Of a DNA stretch of 64,000 nt, positions 8,689 through 17,966 are shown in pieces. Below the pieces are notes generated by a model that saw nothing but the letters and a program-made list of their open reading frames with translations, was not told the DNA's origin and searched no databases. A program made the position numbers and the translations under genes. The stretch's first letter is position 1. Every line of letters starts with the position of its first letter. Origin of the DNA: Endozoicomonas_A sp049275935 (GTDB lineage Bacteria > Pseudomonadota > Gammaproteobacteria > Pseudomonadales > Endozoicomonadaceae); NCBI RefSeq assembly GCF_049275935.1, contig NZ_CP184830.1, positions 5,704,001 through 5,768,000 of the forward strand, read 5' to 3'.

Positions 8689-10017
8689 TCAAAACCAATC
8701 TGCCAGATCGTCCAGAGAAAAGCCCCTGTACTCAATTTCATACCCCTTCAGTTGCTGCACCAACTTGGTGGCTTTTTCCTGTAAATGCGTTTTTCGGATA
8801 TTTTTCGGGTTACGCTTGATTTCAGCAATCAGGACTTTTTTATCCAGTTCATTGACCGCGACAAGATCAATTTCATTCTGGTTCCCTCTCTCCCAGTAAC
8901 TGCCGACGATATTGTACTCGCCAGTTTCCGCAATCACTTCCCTGACGATTTGTTTCAGCCAGTGACCACTCCAGGTCTGGTAATCACGCTCAATGACTTT
9001 ATGGATAAACGGAAAGTTGCCAATCTCCACTGCGCTACGGTGCTTATAAATAAAGCGAAACCAAAAGGCCAGGAAAGCATCGGCAATACGATATTTAACC
9101 AACCGGGTTCCCGGTTTAGACAACACTGGTCGGTTTCGGCTGATGATATCAAATTCATTTTCCAGGCGATCAAGCTGTGGCCCCACGGAAATACCCAGCA
9201 AAGATTCTATTTCAGGTCGGCTCGTACTCCCGGAAGCAATAGCAGCCAGTATGGAAAAATAGGTACCATGTTCAGGTCCGAACTCTTCAGCCAGACGATA
9301 ATGCCCTTCCTCAATGACCAGACTGTGTGCGTTAATCAGCTGCGACCAAAGGTCGGTTGCAGGATCAATGTTAAACAGCCACTCCAGATATTTAGGAACA
9401 CCGCCACTGAGCATGTACCACTGCAGAAGTTTTTCAGGTGCAAACTCCTGTCGGTCATTCAGCATCTGGGCGATATAGCGACAACGCAACGGCTGAAGGT
9501 TGATGCGATGATCGGCACGACCAAACAAGGGCTCTCGTCCATCCTGAAACAACCGGGTCATAAGGCTGTATAAAGAGCCACAGCAGACCAGGTGCATACG
9601 ACTCTGTTGTCTGTATCGATCCCATAAATCCTGAAGTTCGGAAAAAAACGCCCGATTAACCCGCTGGATATCCTGAAATTCATCCAGTATGACGGTAACC
9701 GGCGTTGTGATGCTGAACTGCAACAGGATTTCCATGACTTCCGGAAGGCGTGCAGGCTGACCAAATATGGGAATATTTAAGACCGTTCTGATTTGCTCGA
9801 CAAACTCCTCGCAAAGCAATGACTCCTGCTTTCTGGATACGAACAGATAGATAGAGGCTGCAGAAGTATTGCGCTGAGGAAAGGTTTTATTTAACAGCGC
9901 TGTTTTACCGACCCGGCGCCTTCCTACTACAGTTGTCAGGTGGGCCGTTCCTTTAGAGGCTAGTTCACTCCACTCACGGAGCTGTTCAAGCTCATCTTCT
10001 CGATTATAGAATATCAT
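8689..10017 (-). CDS. AAA ATPase of the archaeal-ATPase/DUF234 family
   Basis: A 442-residue STAND-like P-loop ATPase. The start (MIFYNREDELEQLREW) is typical of the family. Walker A is GRRRVGKTAL near residues 32-41 and Walker B is VTVILDEFQDI near 110-120. A winged-helix segment follows (SRPEIESLLGISVGPQLDRL). The C-terminal part holds NEIDLVAVNELDKKVLIAEIK, a PD-(D/E)xK nuclease-like DUF234 region. Such proteins are common on islands and in archaea; their substrate is generally unknown, though defence or mobile-element roles are suspected. It lies alone inside the putative tRNA-Leu island, with a palindrome 6 bp before its start. Immediately downstream (8424-8688) I see no convincing gene. 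Confidence 0.88.
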   Translation of the reverse strand: MIFYNREDELEQLREWSELASKGTAHLTTVVGRRRVGKTALLNKTFPQRNTSAASIYLFVSRKQESLLCEEFVEQIRTVLNIPIFGQPARLPEVMEILLQFSITTPVTVILDEFQDIQRVNRAFFSELQDLWDRYRQQSRMHLVCCGSLYSLMTRLFQDGREPLFGRADHRINLQPLRCRYIAQMLNDRQEFAPEKLLQWYMLSGGVPKYLEWLFNIDPATDLWSQLINAHSLVIEEGHYRLAEEFGPEHGTYFSILAAIASGSTSRPEIESLLGISVGPQLDRLENEFDIISRNRPVLSKPGTRLVKYRIADAFLAFWFRFIYKHRSAVEIGNFPFIHKVIERDYQTWSGHWLKQIVREVIAETGEYNIVGSYWERGNQNEIDLVAVNELDKKVLIAEIKRNPKNIRKTHLQEKATKLVQQLKGYEIEYRGFSLDDLADWF

Positions 10018-10022
10018 AAAAA

Positions 10023-10048
10023 GTTACCGTAATAATTATTACAGTAAC
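10023..10048. promoter_or_regulatory. 26-bp near-perfect palindrome at the ATPase start
   Basis: GTTAC(C/T)GTAATAATTATTAC(A/G)GTAAC reads nearly the same on both strands, with one mismatched pair. It sits 6 bp upstream of the ATPase start codon, so binding there would block expression. The regulator is unknown. Confidence 0.6.
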
Positions 10049-10099
10049 TATATCACAAAAATGATCCTCTCCATACAAATATGCTCTGCGCAAACATCG

Positions 10100-10183
10100 A
10101 GCTATAAGTACTCAGCTACCTTCAGTGGCGATGGCCGCTATGTGGTGACCGCCAGCCTGGATAGCAAAGCGAAAATCCATGGC
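10100..10183 (+). pseudogene. Fragment of a WD40 repeat
   Basis: The plus strand encodes SYKYSATFSGDGRYVVTAS followed by LDSKAKIHG, matching one WD40 blade (TFSPDGRYVVTAS.D.TAKIW). Only one blade is present, with no start or flanking blades, wedged between the ATPase promoter and the ankyrin gene stop. It looks like a relic of a WD40 protein gene. Confidence 0.45.
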
Positions 10184-10198
10184 AAAAAGAACGAAGGA

Positions 10199-13100
10199 TC
10201 ATGGCCCTGCTGTGTCGGGAGTGTTGCCCAGGTTTGCTTCTGCCTTCTCAAGCATCAATATCAGCTGCTCACGTTTTTTCCTCCTGGCCAGGACCAGGGG
10301 TGTCTGGCCATGGCAATCCCTGGCATGGATATCAGCGCCGCTGTCGATCAGTACAGACAGAGACCGAATGGCATTTAACATGACAGCATGATGCAGCACC
10401 GTCCGGCCCATGCTGCTGGTAGCATCGATATTTGCCCCGTTATGGATCAGGAATTGTGCAGTCTTTGCCATGTCCCGCTTCATGGCCTTGTGCAGCGGGG
10501 TCAAGCCTTCAGGTGAAGCGATATTAACATCTGCCCCGCTGTTAATAAGGACTTGAGCACAGTCGATTCGGCTACACTGGGCCGCGTGATGCAAGAGCGA
10601 TTCCCCTCCCTTTAACTCATTGACGGAAATACCGGACTTTGTCTGCTTATCAATCAACAGTTCCAGGCAGGCAGAATGACCATGTCGGGCAGCGTAGAAC
10701 CCGGGCGAAAATCCACCGCTATCCGTGGCACTGATATTGGCATTGTTATCGATCAGGACTTGCACACACTGCACGTGACCGTTCATGACGGCCAGGTGCA
10801 GGGGAGTCAGGCCCTGTACATTCCTGATATTAATATCTGCTTTATAAGCCAAAAGGAGTTGAACACACTCCAACTGGCCAAATTGTGCGGCCAAATGCAG
10901 AGGGCTCCAATGCCTGTTACTCCTTAAATTAATATGCACATGGTCTTTAGCATTCAACAACACAGCCATACAACGAACCCTGCCAAACTGAGCAGCGATG
11001 TGCAGGGGGGTAAAGCCTGCCTCATCCACGGGATTGATGCTCACCCTTTTGTCCATCATCAGTAACCGAAGACATTCACTGTGATCATTTTTGCTGGCAA
11101 AATGCATGGGCGTCCATCCCCCTCCTCGTTGGGAGCTAACGATCAGCGCCTGGTGTTCAAGCAAGACTTTCAGACACTTTACACTCCCTTCCCGGGCAGC
11201 AATATGCAGGGGCGTCAAGCCATAAAGGGTCCTGGCATTGATATCAGCCCCTTGCCTGATCAAGGCCAGCAGATACTCCACGCTGTCGAACATGAGGGTA
11301 TTATGGAGGGGGGTATTATTGCCCTCTGTAAGGGCCTGGATGTTGGCACCGTATTTGAGCAGGATATCCACGGAGTTTCGCTGGGGAGTTAAGGTGGCTC
11401 TGTGAAGAGCAGTCATACCGTCAGAGGTGGCCGCATTGACCTCATGCCCGGCGCCAAGCAAAAGTTCCACACATTCAACATGTCCCTGATCTGTGGCACT
11501 GTGCAGGGGTGACCAGCCAGGGTCTGTGGTGGCTTCAATAAACCCGGCACCATGAGCGAGTAAAAGCTGTACACACTCCGGATACCCTTGATGGGCAGCG
11601 TTGCTCAGTGGCGACAAGTTTCTGTTGTTTCTGCAATTGACGTTTGCCTGTCGGTGCAGCAGCCACTCCACGCACCGGGCGTTGCCAGCCAGGGCTGCCA
11701 TATGTAGGGGCGTAGAGCCGCCGTTGTCCGTGGCATCCAGCAGGCTGGCATTGTGCTTGAGCAACAGTTCCAGAAAGTCCATACGGCCAGTAAAGGCGGC
11801 AACGTGCAGGGCTGTCCAGCCATTGTCGTCTTTGGCATCGACAGCTAACCCTCTGTCAAGCAGTACTTGCAGGGAATTAATGGGGCCACTTCGGGTGAGA
11901 ACATGCAAGAGCGTCTTGCCCTTGTCCAGCAGGGCATTGATATCGGCTCCGTGATCCAGCAGGATTTGAGCACACTTGCCATGACCATTCAGAACGGCAA
12001 GGTGCAGTGCCGTATGGTGGTGATCACGGGTGGCATCTATGTTCTCTTCATGCCTCACCCAACTCCTCTCCCGTTTCTGTCTGGGCCCGATGAAGAGCAG
12101 GGCTGCCACACACGCATCGTGCCCCATCATAGCTGCGAGATGCAGGGGGGTGGTTTCAAAATGGTCAATTTCATTGCCAATCGCCTTGAATTCAAGAAAA
12201 CGTTCCACGCACTTCACCTCACCATGCAGGGCAGCGCTGTGCAGGGGCGACCTGCCCATACTGTCCCGGATATTGATATTGGCACCATTGCAGACCAATG
12301 TCCTGACACACTGCTCCTGGCCAAATTCGGCAGCAAAATGCAGGGGCGTCGCGCCTGAAGACGAGACGGCATTGACATCAGAGTGATGGTCAATAAGCAT
12401 CTGTACACACGCCTCATTGCCGACCTGGACAGCGATATGCAGCAGCGTGAGATGGCCACCGTAAAACGCTGAGTAGAAGCTTTGACCGGCCAGCTCGGGT
12501 TCCCGGTCAAGCCAGTCAGACAGCGCCTCAATATTTCCGGAACGACAGCATTGCAGGGGCAGGAGTTCATCGCCAGAAGTGGCCTGGTCATACAGTGGCT
12601 CAGCTGCAGCCTCATCTTCACCTTCATCTGACAGTTCCATATCTACCCCGGTGGCACGCTGCACAGCACGCTGGAGTCCCCGTTGCTCACCTCTTGGTAT
12701 CGTTTCTGCACCCTGGCGAGTAAGCATTAAAGTACCTCCTACAGAACCATCATCAGCAGAAACGGTATTTGCACCGCCCCTCCAGACAGGTACACCCCGT
12801 TGCGAGGCAGATGGTTTTTGAACAGGCAGAACGGCTACCGGTGCAAGGAAACGTTCCAGGACAGCATTGATCTCGTCATTTCTGTTTCTTTGATGCCTAC
12901 TTCTAATTTGATTGGCAATCATATAACCCAGTGCTGTTACTGCGTTTTCAGACTCTGTCAACACCGCCGAAGCTCCCCCGGTTGCACCTTCAGTGGTTTG
13001 GGGCGCATTGCTTATTTCTCTTTGCTTTTTGGCTACCAAATAGTTATAAAGTTTTTTCAGCTTTAGCGATTGATCTTTCTTGCAGAATCTTTTCATAAAC

Positions 13101-13879
13101 TCATCTTTCGCAGCAAGGTTGTCAGGAAACATTGCGTGCAACAAAGAATAAAAAGTGGTTGCTGTGGGCGATTTCTCCGCCAAAAACCTCAGCAGAATCA
13201 TAGTGTCATTGATATCTCCAGTATCTGGGTAGTTGTTATAATTGATATAGGCCGTCACTTCCAGAAAAGCTGGCGTTAACGGATAATCCAGAAAGTCAGA
13301 GCGTAACGCTTTGTTGTCGTTTATTCCCGGTAGTCCATAATTTGTCGGTAAGAGTGTCTTTCCCTGATCGCCAAGACCTGAAAGAGAAAAAATAGCCTGA
13401 CCCGGAGTCAGGCTGCCTGAATAGTATTCTTGCTGACTGCCCTTTTGATTTAAACCAGTCGGCCATTCTTTTGCCGCTATAGTAATACCTGAAAAATGCT
13501 GCCCTGTTTTTTTAATATCAGCTGAAGCATCAACAGGCGCAAAAAAAACCTTCTTCTTTTTTGCCAGAGCCTGCAAATCAATAGGTATCTGATTATCTGA
13601 AATATCAGTCACAACCAGAGACTGGTGAGCATCTGCCCGAAGTCTGATGATATTTTTCTTGTTAATGTCAGAAATAAGGAGTACCGAGCCTTTTTGGGAA
13701 TCAAAAAATGGAGTAAAACCATGGATCGATAAAATCATATCGGCCTCAACAATAATGAAACCGTCACCGAGAACTATAGATAATGGCCCAGGCGGAGCAT
13801 TTGGGAGAGTAGCTCCTTTAACCGTTCCAGTGGTAATCAAAATAGAAATTAACAATGTCTGCAACAAACTTTTTTCCAC
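10199..13879 (-). CDS. Very large exported ankyrin-repeat protein
   Basis: The 1226-residue protein starts with a signal peptide (MEKSLLQTLLISILITTGTVKG). Residues about 25-450 form a unique domain without recognised motifs. From about 455 to 1215 there are roughly 22 ankyrin repeats, with the pattern G-x-TPLH-x-A-A-x-x-G-x-x-x-C-V-x-x-L-L-x-x-G-A-D-(I/V)-N repeated in register. Many repeats carry the unusual C-V or C-L pair before the second helix. Ankyrin proteins bind other proteins; in symbionts and pathogens they are often delivered to host cells, which is a plausible but unproven role here. No secretion genes are nearby. The frame is intact despite lying in an island full of IS debris. 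Confidence 0.9.
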   Translation of the reverse strand: MEKSLLQTLLISILITTGTVKGATLPNAPPGPLSIVLGDGFIIVEADMILSIHGFTPFFDSQKGSVLLISDINKKNIIRLRADAHQSLVVTDISDNQIPIDLQALAKKKKVFFAPVDASADIKKTGQHFSGITIAAKEWPTGLNQKGSQQEYYSGSLTPGQAIFSLSGLGDQGKTLLPTNYGLPGINDNKALRSDFLDYPLTPAFLEVTAYINYNNYPDTGDINDTMILLRFLAEKSPTATTFYSLLHAMFPDNLAAKDEFMKRFCKKDQSLKLKKLYNYLVAKKQREISNAPQTTEGATGGASAVLTESENAVTALGYMIANQIRSRHQRNRNDEINAVLERFLAPVAVLPVQKPSASQRGVPVWRGGANTVSADDGSVGGTLMLTRQGAETIPRGEQRGLQRAVQRATGVDMELSDEGEDEAAAEPLYDQATSGDELLPLQCCRSGNIEALSDWLDREPELAGQSFYSAFYGGHLTLLHIAVQVGNEACVQMLIDHHSDVNAVSSSGATPLHFAAEFGQEQCVRTLVCNGANINIRDSMGRSPLHSAALHGEVKCVERFLEFKAIGNEIDHFETTPLHLAAMMGHDACVAALLFIGPRQKRERSWVRHEENIDATRDHHHTALHLAVLNGHGKCAQILLDHGADINALLDKGKTLLHVLTRSGPINSLQVLLDRGLAVDAKDDNGWTALHVAAFTGRMDFLELLLKHNASLLDATDNGGSTPLHMAALAGNARCVEWLLHRQANVNCRNNRNLSPLSNAAHQGYPECVQLLLAHGAGFIEATTDPGWSPLHSATDQGHVECVELLLGAGHEVNAATSDGMTALHRATLTPQRNSVDILLKYGANIQALTEGNNTPLHNTLMFDSVEYLLALIRQGADINARTLYGLTPLHIAAREGSVKCLKVLLEHQALIVSSQRGGGWTPMHFASKNDHSECLRLLMMDKRVSINPVDEAGFTPLHIAAQFGRVRCMAVLLNAKDHVHINLRSNRHWSPLHLAAQFGQLECVQLLLAYKADINIRNVQGLTPLHLAVMNGHVQCVQVLIDNNANISATDSGGFSPGFYAARHGHSACLELLIDKQTKSGISVNELKGGESLLHHAAQCSRIDCAQVLINSGADVNIASPEGLTPLHKAMKRDMAKTAQFLIHNGANIDATSSMGRTVLHHAVMLNAIRSLSVLIDSGADIHARDCHGQTPLVLARRKKREQLILMLEKAEANLGNTPDTAGP

Positions 13880-14003
13880 TGAAAAACCTCACTTAACATA
13901 TAAATTTGAGCATACCTGAATATCCAAATCCCCCCTGTGCCAGCATAGTTGTCGCCTCTCCTGAATTTAGAAACCTAAACAGGGGGCGGGCACTGAGTGA
14001 TCA

Positions 14004-14384
14004 ATGGCTCGCTATTCAGAAGAGCTCAAAGAGTCCATCATTCAGATGATGATGCCCCCCAATAATAATGCGCCAGTTTCTCAGCTGGTACGTGATACTG
14101 GTATCCCCGATGTGACTCTGTACACTTGGCGAAAGAAAGCTTTATCTCAAGGAATACCTGTGCCAGGCAACGGAAAAAATCCAGATCAGTGGACACCGGA
14201 AAACCAATTAGCCGTGATCATTGAAACGGCGGCGTTATATAAAGCAGAAATGGCCGAATACTGTCGTAAGAAAGGCCTTTTTGCTGAACAAATACAGCAA
14301 TGGAAAGCAGCCTTTATCAGTGGCGTTTCGGCCAAACCTGTCAATCCTGGCTATTCCAGAGCATTCGGCCACTCAATCCGGTAG
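14004..14384 (+). pseudogene. IS3-type transposase OrfA, C-terminally cut
   Basis: MARYSEELKESIIQMMM then SQLVRDTGIPDVTLYTWRKK is the DNA-binding helix-turn-helix of IS3-like OrfA proteins, followed by PENQLAVIIETAALYKAEMA. The last dozen codons (about 14350 onward) run into the IS21-like end, so the native C-terminus is lost. The matching OrfB piece lies at 16518. Confidence 0.75.
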
Positions 14385-14399
14385 CATCCGGCCACCTCC

Positions 14400-14564
14400 C
14401 TCATCGGAGCGCAGCGACGCATCGGAATGGAGCTTAGGACTTATATTTGGATCTTGCCAGTTTAGTCTCTTCCAATATGAAATGAGCCTGAAGGGGAGCC
14501 CAGTTTCCAACATGCCTGTTAGCTTGAGAGTCTGAAGCTTTTCCAGGGTAGGATTGAGTAACAT
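14400..14564 (-). pseudogene. istB: IstB N-terminal remnant
   Basis: MLLNPTLEKLQTLKLTGML is the characteristic start of the IS21 helper ATPase IstB. The frame soon departs from the family and the ATPase domain is missing. It starts 24 bp after the IstA stop, the normal istA-istB arrangement. Confidence 0.75.
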
Positions 14565-14587
14565 GATTCTTATCCCTTTGTTAACTG

Positions 14588-15145
14588 TTATTGGTAGTAG
14601 TCTGAGCCGCGCAGGTTCTCATGGTCATCCGGCAGCACTTCATCAGGCTCCAGCTCTGACAACGACTGTTGATCCAGATTGTTTTTCAGGATGGACTCAA
14701 TGCTTCGGTAGGAGCAGGTATCTGCATACAGTGCACGACGGCGGGCGTTTTCCAACCGGTCATGACCATAGCCTTAACCTAACTTCATGATGCCGAGGCA
14801 ACTGCGGTCACTTTGCTCTGGATGTCGACGGGTTGAGAGGATGCGGCGGATAACTGCTTCTGTTTCCGGACCTGTCCTTGCCCCCTGTTTTGCAGTCGCT
14901 CAGGCGTCCATTCGGCATACTTTCGGTGTTTTTCAGGCATATGCCCTGGCTCGGTGGTATGACGCCCTTTATGCTAGGAACGTTGGTAGTGGCCAAGTCA
15001 ACCCCGACACGGCAAAGCGTCCCAGATAGTCACTTACGGTTGCTCGGGAAATATTACAGCTGTTAGCGATTTTCCGCTCGCTGAGGAGGTGCTCGAATTT
15101 GAGTCTGAGTACTTCACGAATCTTGCGCATGGGCAGTCTCTTCAT
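14588..15145 (-). pseudogene. istA: IstA transposase remnant (start and end only)
   Basis: From ATG 15145 the frame reads MKRLPMRKIREVLRLKFEH then SCNISRATVSDYLGRF, the IstA helix-turn-helix. After a deletion, another frame gives GYGHDRLENARRRALYAD, TCSYRSIESILKNNLDQQSL and the stop at 14588, which is the IstA C-terminus. The catalytic DDE domain is absent, so it is inactive. Confidence 0.8.
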
Positions 15146-15391
15146 GATGCTATCCGCTCGTCCTTGAAGAGGTCTCAAGTTTGAGGGTAGCGGTGAAAAA
15201 TAGGACTGCGCCACTGGTCAGAAAAGGGGTGGCTGGATTTACCGGAATCAGTGGCCGGACACTACCGGAATGGCTCCGGAATACCCAGAAATGCCCCACA
15301 GATTTTGCTGACGAGGCATTTTTTTAGCTACGTGATCCGTATGGCCGGTGTTGTGGGAGGAGCAGAGTTGTGAGACTCTGCCCTTTCCCGA

Positions 15392-16438
15392 TTAGGCATC
15401 TAATTCAGGCTGGAATACTTCTTTGAGTTTCTTTTCACCTTGCTCAAACAATAGACGGTAGTTAGAGCAAAACTTTTCTTCATTAGGCTCAAGAAGCACT
15501 TCTACAGATGGTGCAATACCCTTTTTCCAAGCTGGCAAGTCAATACCGTGGAGCCGACACAATGTATTTGTTAACATCTCTGCTATTCCCCCAGAGCCTC
15601 TGCAGGTTGGAGCAAGGTGAACGTACCACCAGTGTATTCTTGGAATAACACTTAGATCACCGCTTATGGCTTTATCTATTAAATTTCTTACATGCTCTAG
15701 CACGATGGGTATTTGTTCCCTACCAGTGTGTAGCCAAAGACCAGATTCTTGATTATCTCCAATATAATCATCATCGCCCACTCCAAACCATCTTTCGCTT
15801 TCATATCTTCTATTGCCAGATTCTCTAGGGCAAAAAACATACTGCGTTAATGGAATTGGCGTATCATCTATGTGGCCATGAACCAAGCCATATCTCAATT
15901 CACCCGTAGCACCACCGCCATAAAAATGTTTTCTTGCCCATAATAACCCGTCGTCACTGATCAAATTGAAAAAGTGTTTTTTGTCATATGGAATCTTTAC
16001 AGCCCGTTCCAGTGCATAGCCATATGCCTTACTTTTACGGTTTATTTTTGTATAACACGATTTATTATTAAATAAAGCACCCCCTGTATTTAAATCTCTA
16101 CGCAAACCAAATAGGTTGAATTTCTCATTATTTCTTTTGAGCGCTATATGTTTTCTTGTTTTTTCAAAATGCTCAATAATGTTTGATGATTTCAGGTCAT
16201 TTTTTTTAATACTATCCACTGCGTTTGTTACTGCATTTTCAAATTCAAGATCCCAAATTTTCGGATCGCCATAATTAAGCCACTCAACCCCTCTTTGTGC
16301 TATGTGCTTTCCTTCTGGTGTAGCACTTTCAAATTCAGGTATTTTTCTTGCTGTAGTATCTTGTATACTTTGAGCTTTTTCTTGATCAATATTAGAGTGT
16401 TTGCCAAGTAAGCTAGAGCTTGTGGTTACTGGATTCAT
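15392..16438 (-). CDS. Unrecognised 348-residue protein, AT-rich gene inside a split IS3
   Basis: I do not recognise this protein. It has no signal peptide or membrane helix. The N-terminal 130 residues are charged and Ser/Asn/Lys-rich. The C-terminal half is more structured: HFYGGGATGELRYGLVHGH, YVFCPRESGNRRYESERWF, then RIHWWYVHLAPTCRGSGGIA and EMLTNTLCRLHGIDLPAWK. The pattern P-x-x-R-G-S-G-x-I-A-E-M faintly recalls Fido-like folds, but there is no HPFxxGNGR. Base composition is visibly more AT-rich than its neighbours, and it sits between two halves of an IS3 element, both signs of recent transfer. A secreted effector or toxin is possible but unproven. Confidence 0.7.
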   Translation of the reverse strand: MNPVTTSSSLLGKHSNIDQEKAQSIQDTTARKIPEFESATPEGKHIAQRGVEWLNYGDPKIWDLEFENAVTNAVDSIKKNDLKSSNIIEHFEKTRKHIALKRNNEKFNLFGLRRDLNTGGALFNNKSCYTKINRKSKAYGYALERAVKIPYDKKHFFNLISDDGLLWARKHFYGGGATGELRYGLVHGHIDDTPIPLTQYVFCPRESGNRRYESERWFGVGDDDYIGDNQESGLWLHTGREQIPIVLEHVRNLIDKAISGDLSVIPRIHWWYVHLAPTCRGSGGIAEMLTNTLCRLHGIDLPAWKKGIAPSVEVLLEPNEEKFCSNYRLLFEQGEKKLKEVFQPELDA

Positions 16439-16517
16439 GTATTTTAGTCCTCTTAGTCGTCCTTTAGTTCTTTAGTTCTTTATTAAGTTCAATATTGTTA
16501 CTGACAGAGATGTAAGG

Positions 16518-17060
16518 ATGCCTAACAAAAACTATTTGGTTCTGGACGTCTATAGCCGCATGATTGAGAGTTGGGAAGTCCATCAGAGGGAGTCCTCTGA
16601 TCTGTCTGCTCAGATGATCCGCAAAGCTTTCATGAATCATAAGATCAGCCTTCAGGAACAACCGCTGGTCCTGCACTCGGATAATGGTAGTCTGATGAAG
16701 GGGGCGACCATACTGAGTACTCTTCAGCAGCTGGGTGCACAGACATCGTTCAGCAGGCCACGTGTGAGTGACGATAACTCAAACCCGGAATCAGACTTCA
16801 AAATCATGAAATACCCACCCGGCTATCCGAATCACTTCTCCAGTCTGGAGTCAGCCAGAGAGTGGGTGTATGGGTTCGTAAACTGGTACAACATGGAGCA
16901 TAAGCACAGTGGCATCAAGTTACGACAGACACACAAGGAAGGCTCAAAAAAAGGGTCTGAATCGTGAAAGAGTTTACCGTAAAGCAAAAGAGCAACACCC
17001 TGAGCGTTGCTGAAGTCGTATAACCAGAAACTGGAAATTACCACTAGAGGTATGACTTAA
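16518..17060 (+). pseudogene. IS3-family OrfB integrase-core remnant
   Basis: The frame reads LVLDVYSRMIESWEVH, LHSDNGSLMKG, then FVNWYNMEHKHSGIKL: the second half of the IS3 DDE transposase (D..YSR, HSDNGS, WYN..H.HSG). The third acidic segment reads NPESDFKIMKY where NxxSExxFxxLKY is usual. A frameshift near 16950 gives a stop at 16965-16967; the original C-terminus (NRERVYRKAKEQHPER) is readable in another frame to about 17060. The first half of OrfB is missing. Confidence 0.85.
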
Positions 17061-17813
17061 CCCTGAGCGATCAGAGAATCAGCAGCATTGTGATTTAGCT
17101 GCATAAGTTGAGGCGACATCTTTGTTGACAAACACCGCCCTCCATATTTGGGTGTCCTAATTTCTCTATCCTAATTTCTCTATTTCTTTCGCTTTGCTCT
17201 AAAAGTCACTAACAATATCTTCTATGTGGTTTTCCGGTCCAGATGAAGAGGAAGATCCGCCAGATTATTGCTCGCTGGGCAAGCTCTTTATGAATCTGGA
17301 TGTCTTATTTGTTTTTTTTCGGATTTAAAGGCCTCTTTCGAGCATCTGTTCTAAACAAGCAGAGATCGCTTACTTCACATCATTTACAGGTTCAGCCCTT
17401 CAGTTTGCGGCAACAAACCTACTATGGCGTCTGCTGACTTCTGTTTTCCCATCCCAACACCTCACGATGCCGGTAGCCTGAGGCAGGAGAACAGATCTCC
17501 CGAGGTAATGCGCGTGACCTTCCCACTTATACCCGCCGCATCTACGTCCGCAGTTTCCATGCAAGTATTGGGCTTTGAAGATAATGGCCTTCTTACCCAC
17601 TGCGACCGCCTACTATGCGATTCCTGTTCGTCGGGTCAGTGTTTTGCCTTCAGCTTTCTTCAGATTCCACCTCACGATGGACACCCTTGCCGTTCGGCTA
17701 ATCATTCCCCTTGCCGGGCTGATAGAGGACTTTCACCTCCAAGTCATCCAGCCGCCACCACGCGTACTGATACAGCGCCGTTTGGCGCTACGCGCCATAC
17801 TCGGCGCACCACA
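17061..17813. other. Gene-free right end of the putative island
   Basis: No gene is supported on either strand. Open frames near 17424-17949 have no family signature. A GC-rich palindrome (GCGCCGTTTGGCGC, then GCGCCATACTCGGCGC) lies at about 17775-17808, directly beside the right 55-bp repeat. Confidence 0.5.
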
Positions 17814-17846
17814 AAAAAAAGCCTCCCATTTCTGGAAGACTTTTTG
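17814..17846 (-). terminator. Terminator of tRNA-Leu
   Basis: On the minus strand GTCTTCCA, loop GAAA, TGGGAGGC forms a stem followed by a run of T, five bases past the tRNA CCA end. Confidence 0.85.
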
Positions 17847-17868
17847 GAGTTGGTGCCCGGAGCCGGAA
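17814..17868 (-). repeat. Right copy of the 55-bp direct repeat, within tRNA-Leu
   Basis: Identical to 8369-8423 over 55 bp. It covers the last 18 bases of the intact tRNA-Leu and the terminator beyond it. The geometry (intact tRNA here, 3' fragment at the far end) is that of an element integrated at this tRNA gene. Confidence 0.85.
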
Positions 17869-17938
17869 TCGAACCGGCACGATCTTAACGATCGGCAGAT
17901 TTTAAGTCTGCTGTGTCTACCAATTTCACCACCCGGGC
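17851..17938 (-). tRNA. leuZ: tRNA-Leu (anticodon UAA)
   Basis: Class II tRNA of 88 bases with a long variable arm, encoded CCA end, T loop GTTCGATTC, and anticodon loop CTTAAAA giving UAA. It follows Gly(GCC) and Cys(GCA) tRNAs downstream of pgsA, the same order as glyW-cysT-leuZ in Escherichia coli. leuZ-type genes are common integration sites for islands. Confidence 0.95.
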
Positions 17939-17966
17939 TAAATAAATAGCTTATCTATTCAAGCCG

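Larger units (their letters stand above)
14384..15261 (-). mobile_element. Degenerate IS21-family element (internally deleted)
   Basis: Both ends carry a related sequence read inward, (T/C)ATCCGGCCAC at the left and TGTCCGGCCAC at the right, flanked by CCGGTAG. Between them are an IstA start, an IstA end and an IstB start, all on the minus strand in the correct order. Intact IS21 elements are about 2.5 kb; this one is about 0.9 kb, so most of IstA and IstB is deleted. Exact ends are approximate. Confidence 0.75.

Noticed and set aside
17424..17949. Plus-strand frames reaching into tRNA-Leu
   Set aside because: They overlap the tRNA and its terminator and show no family pattern.
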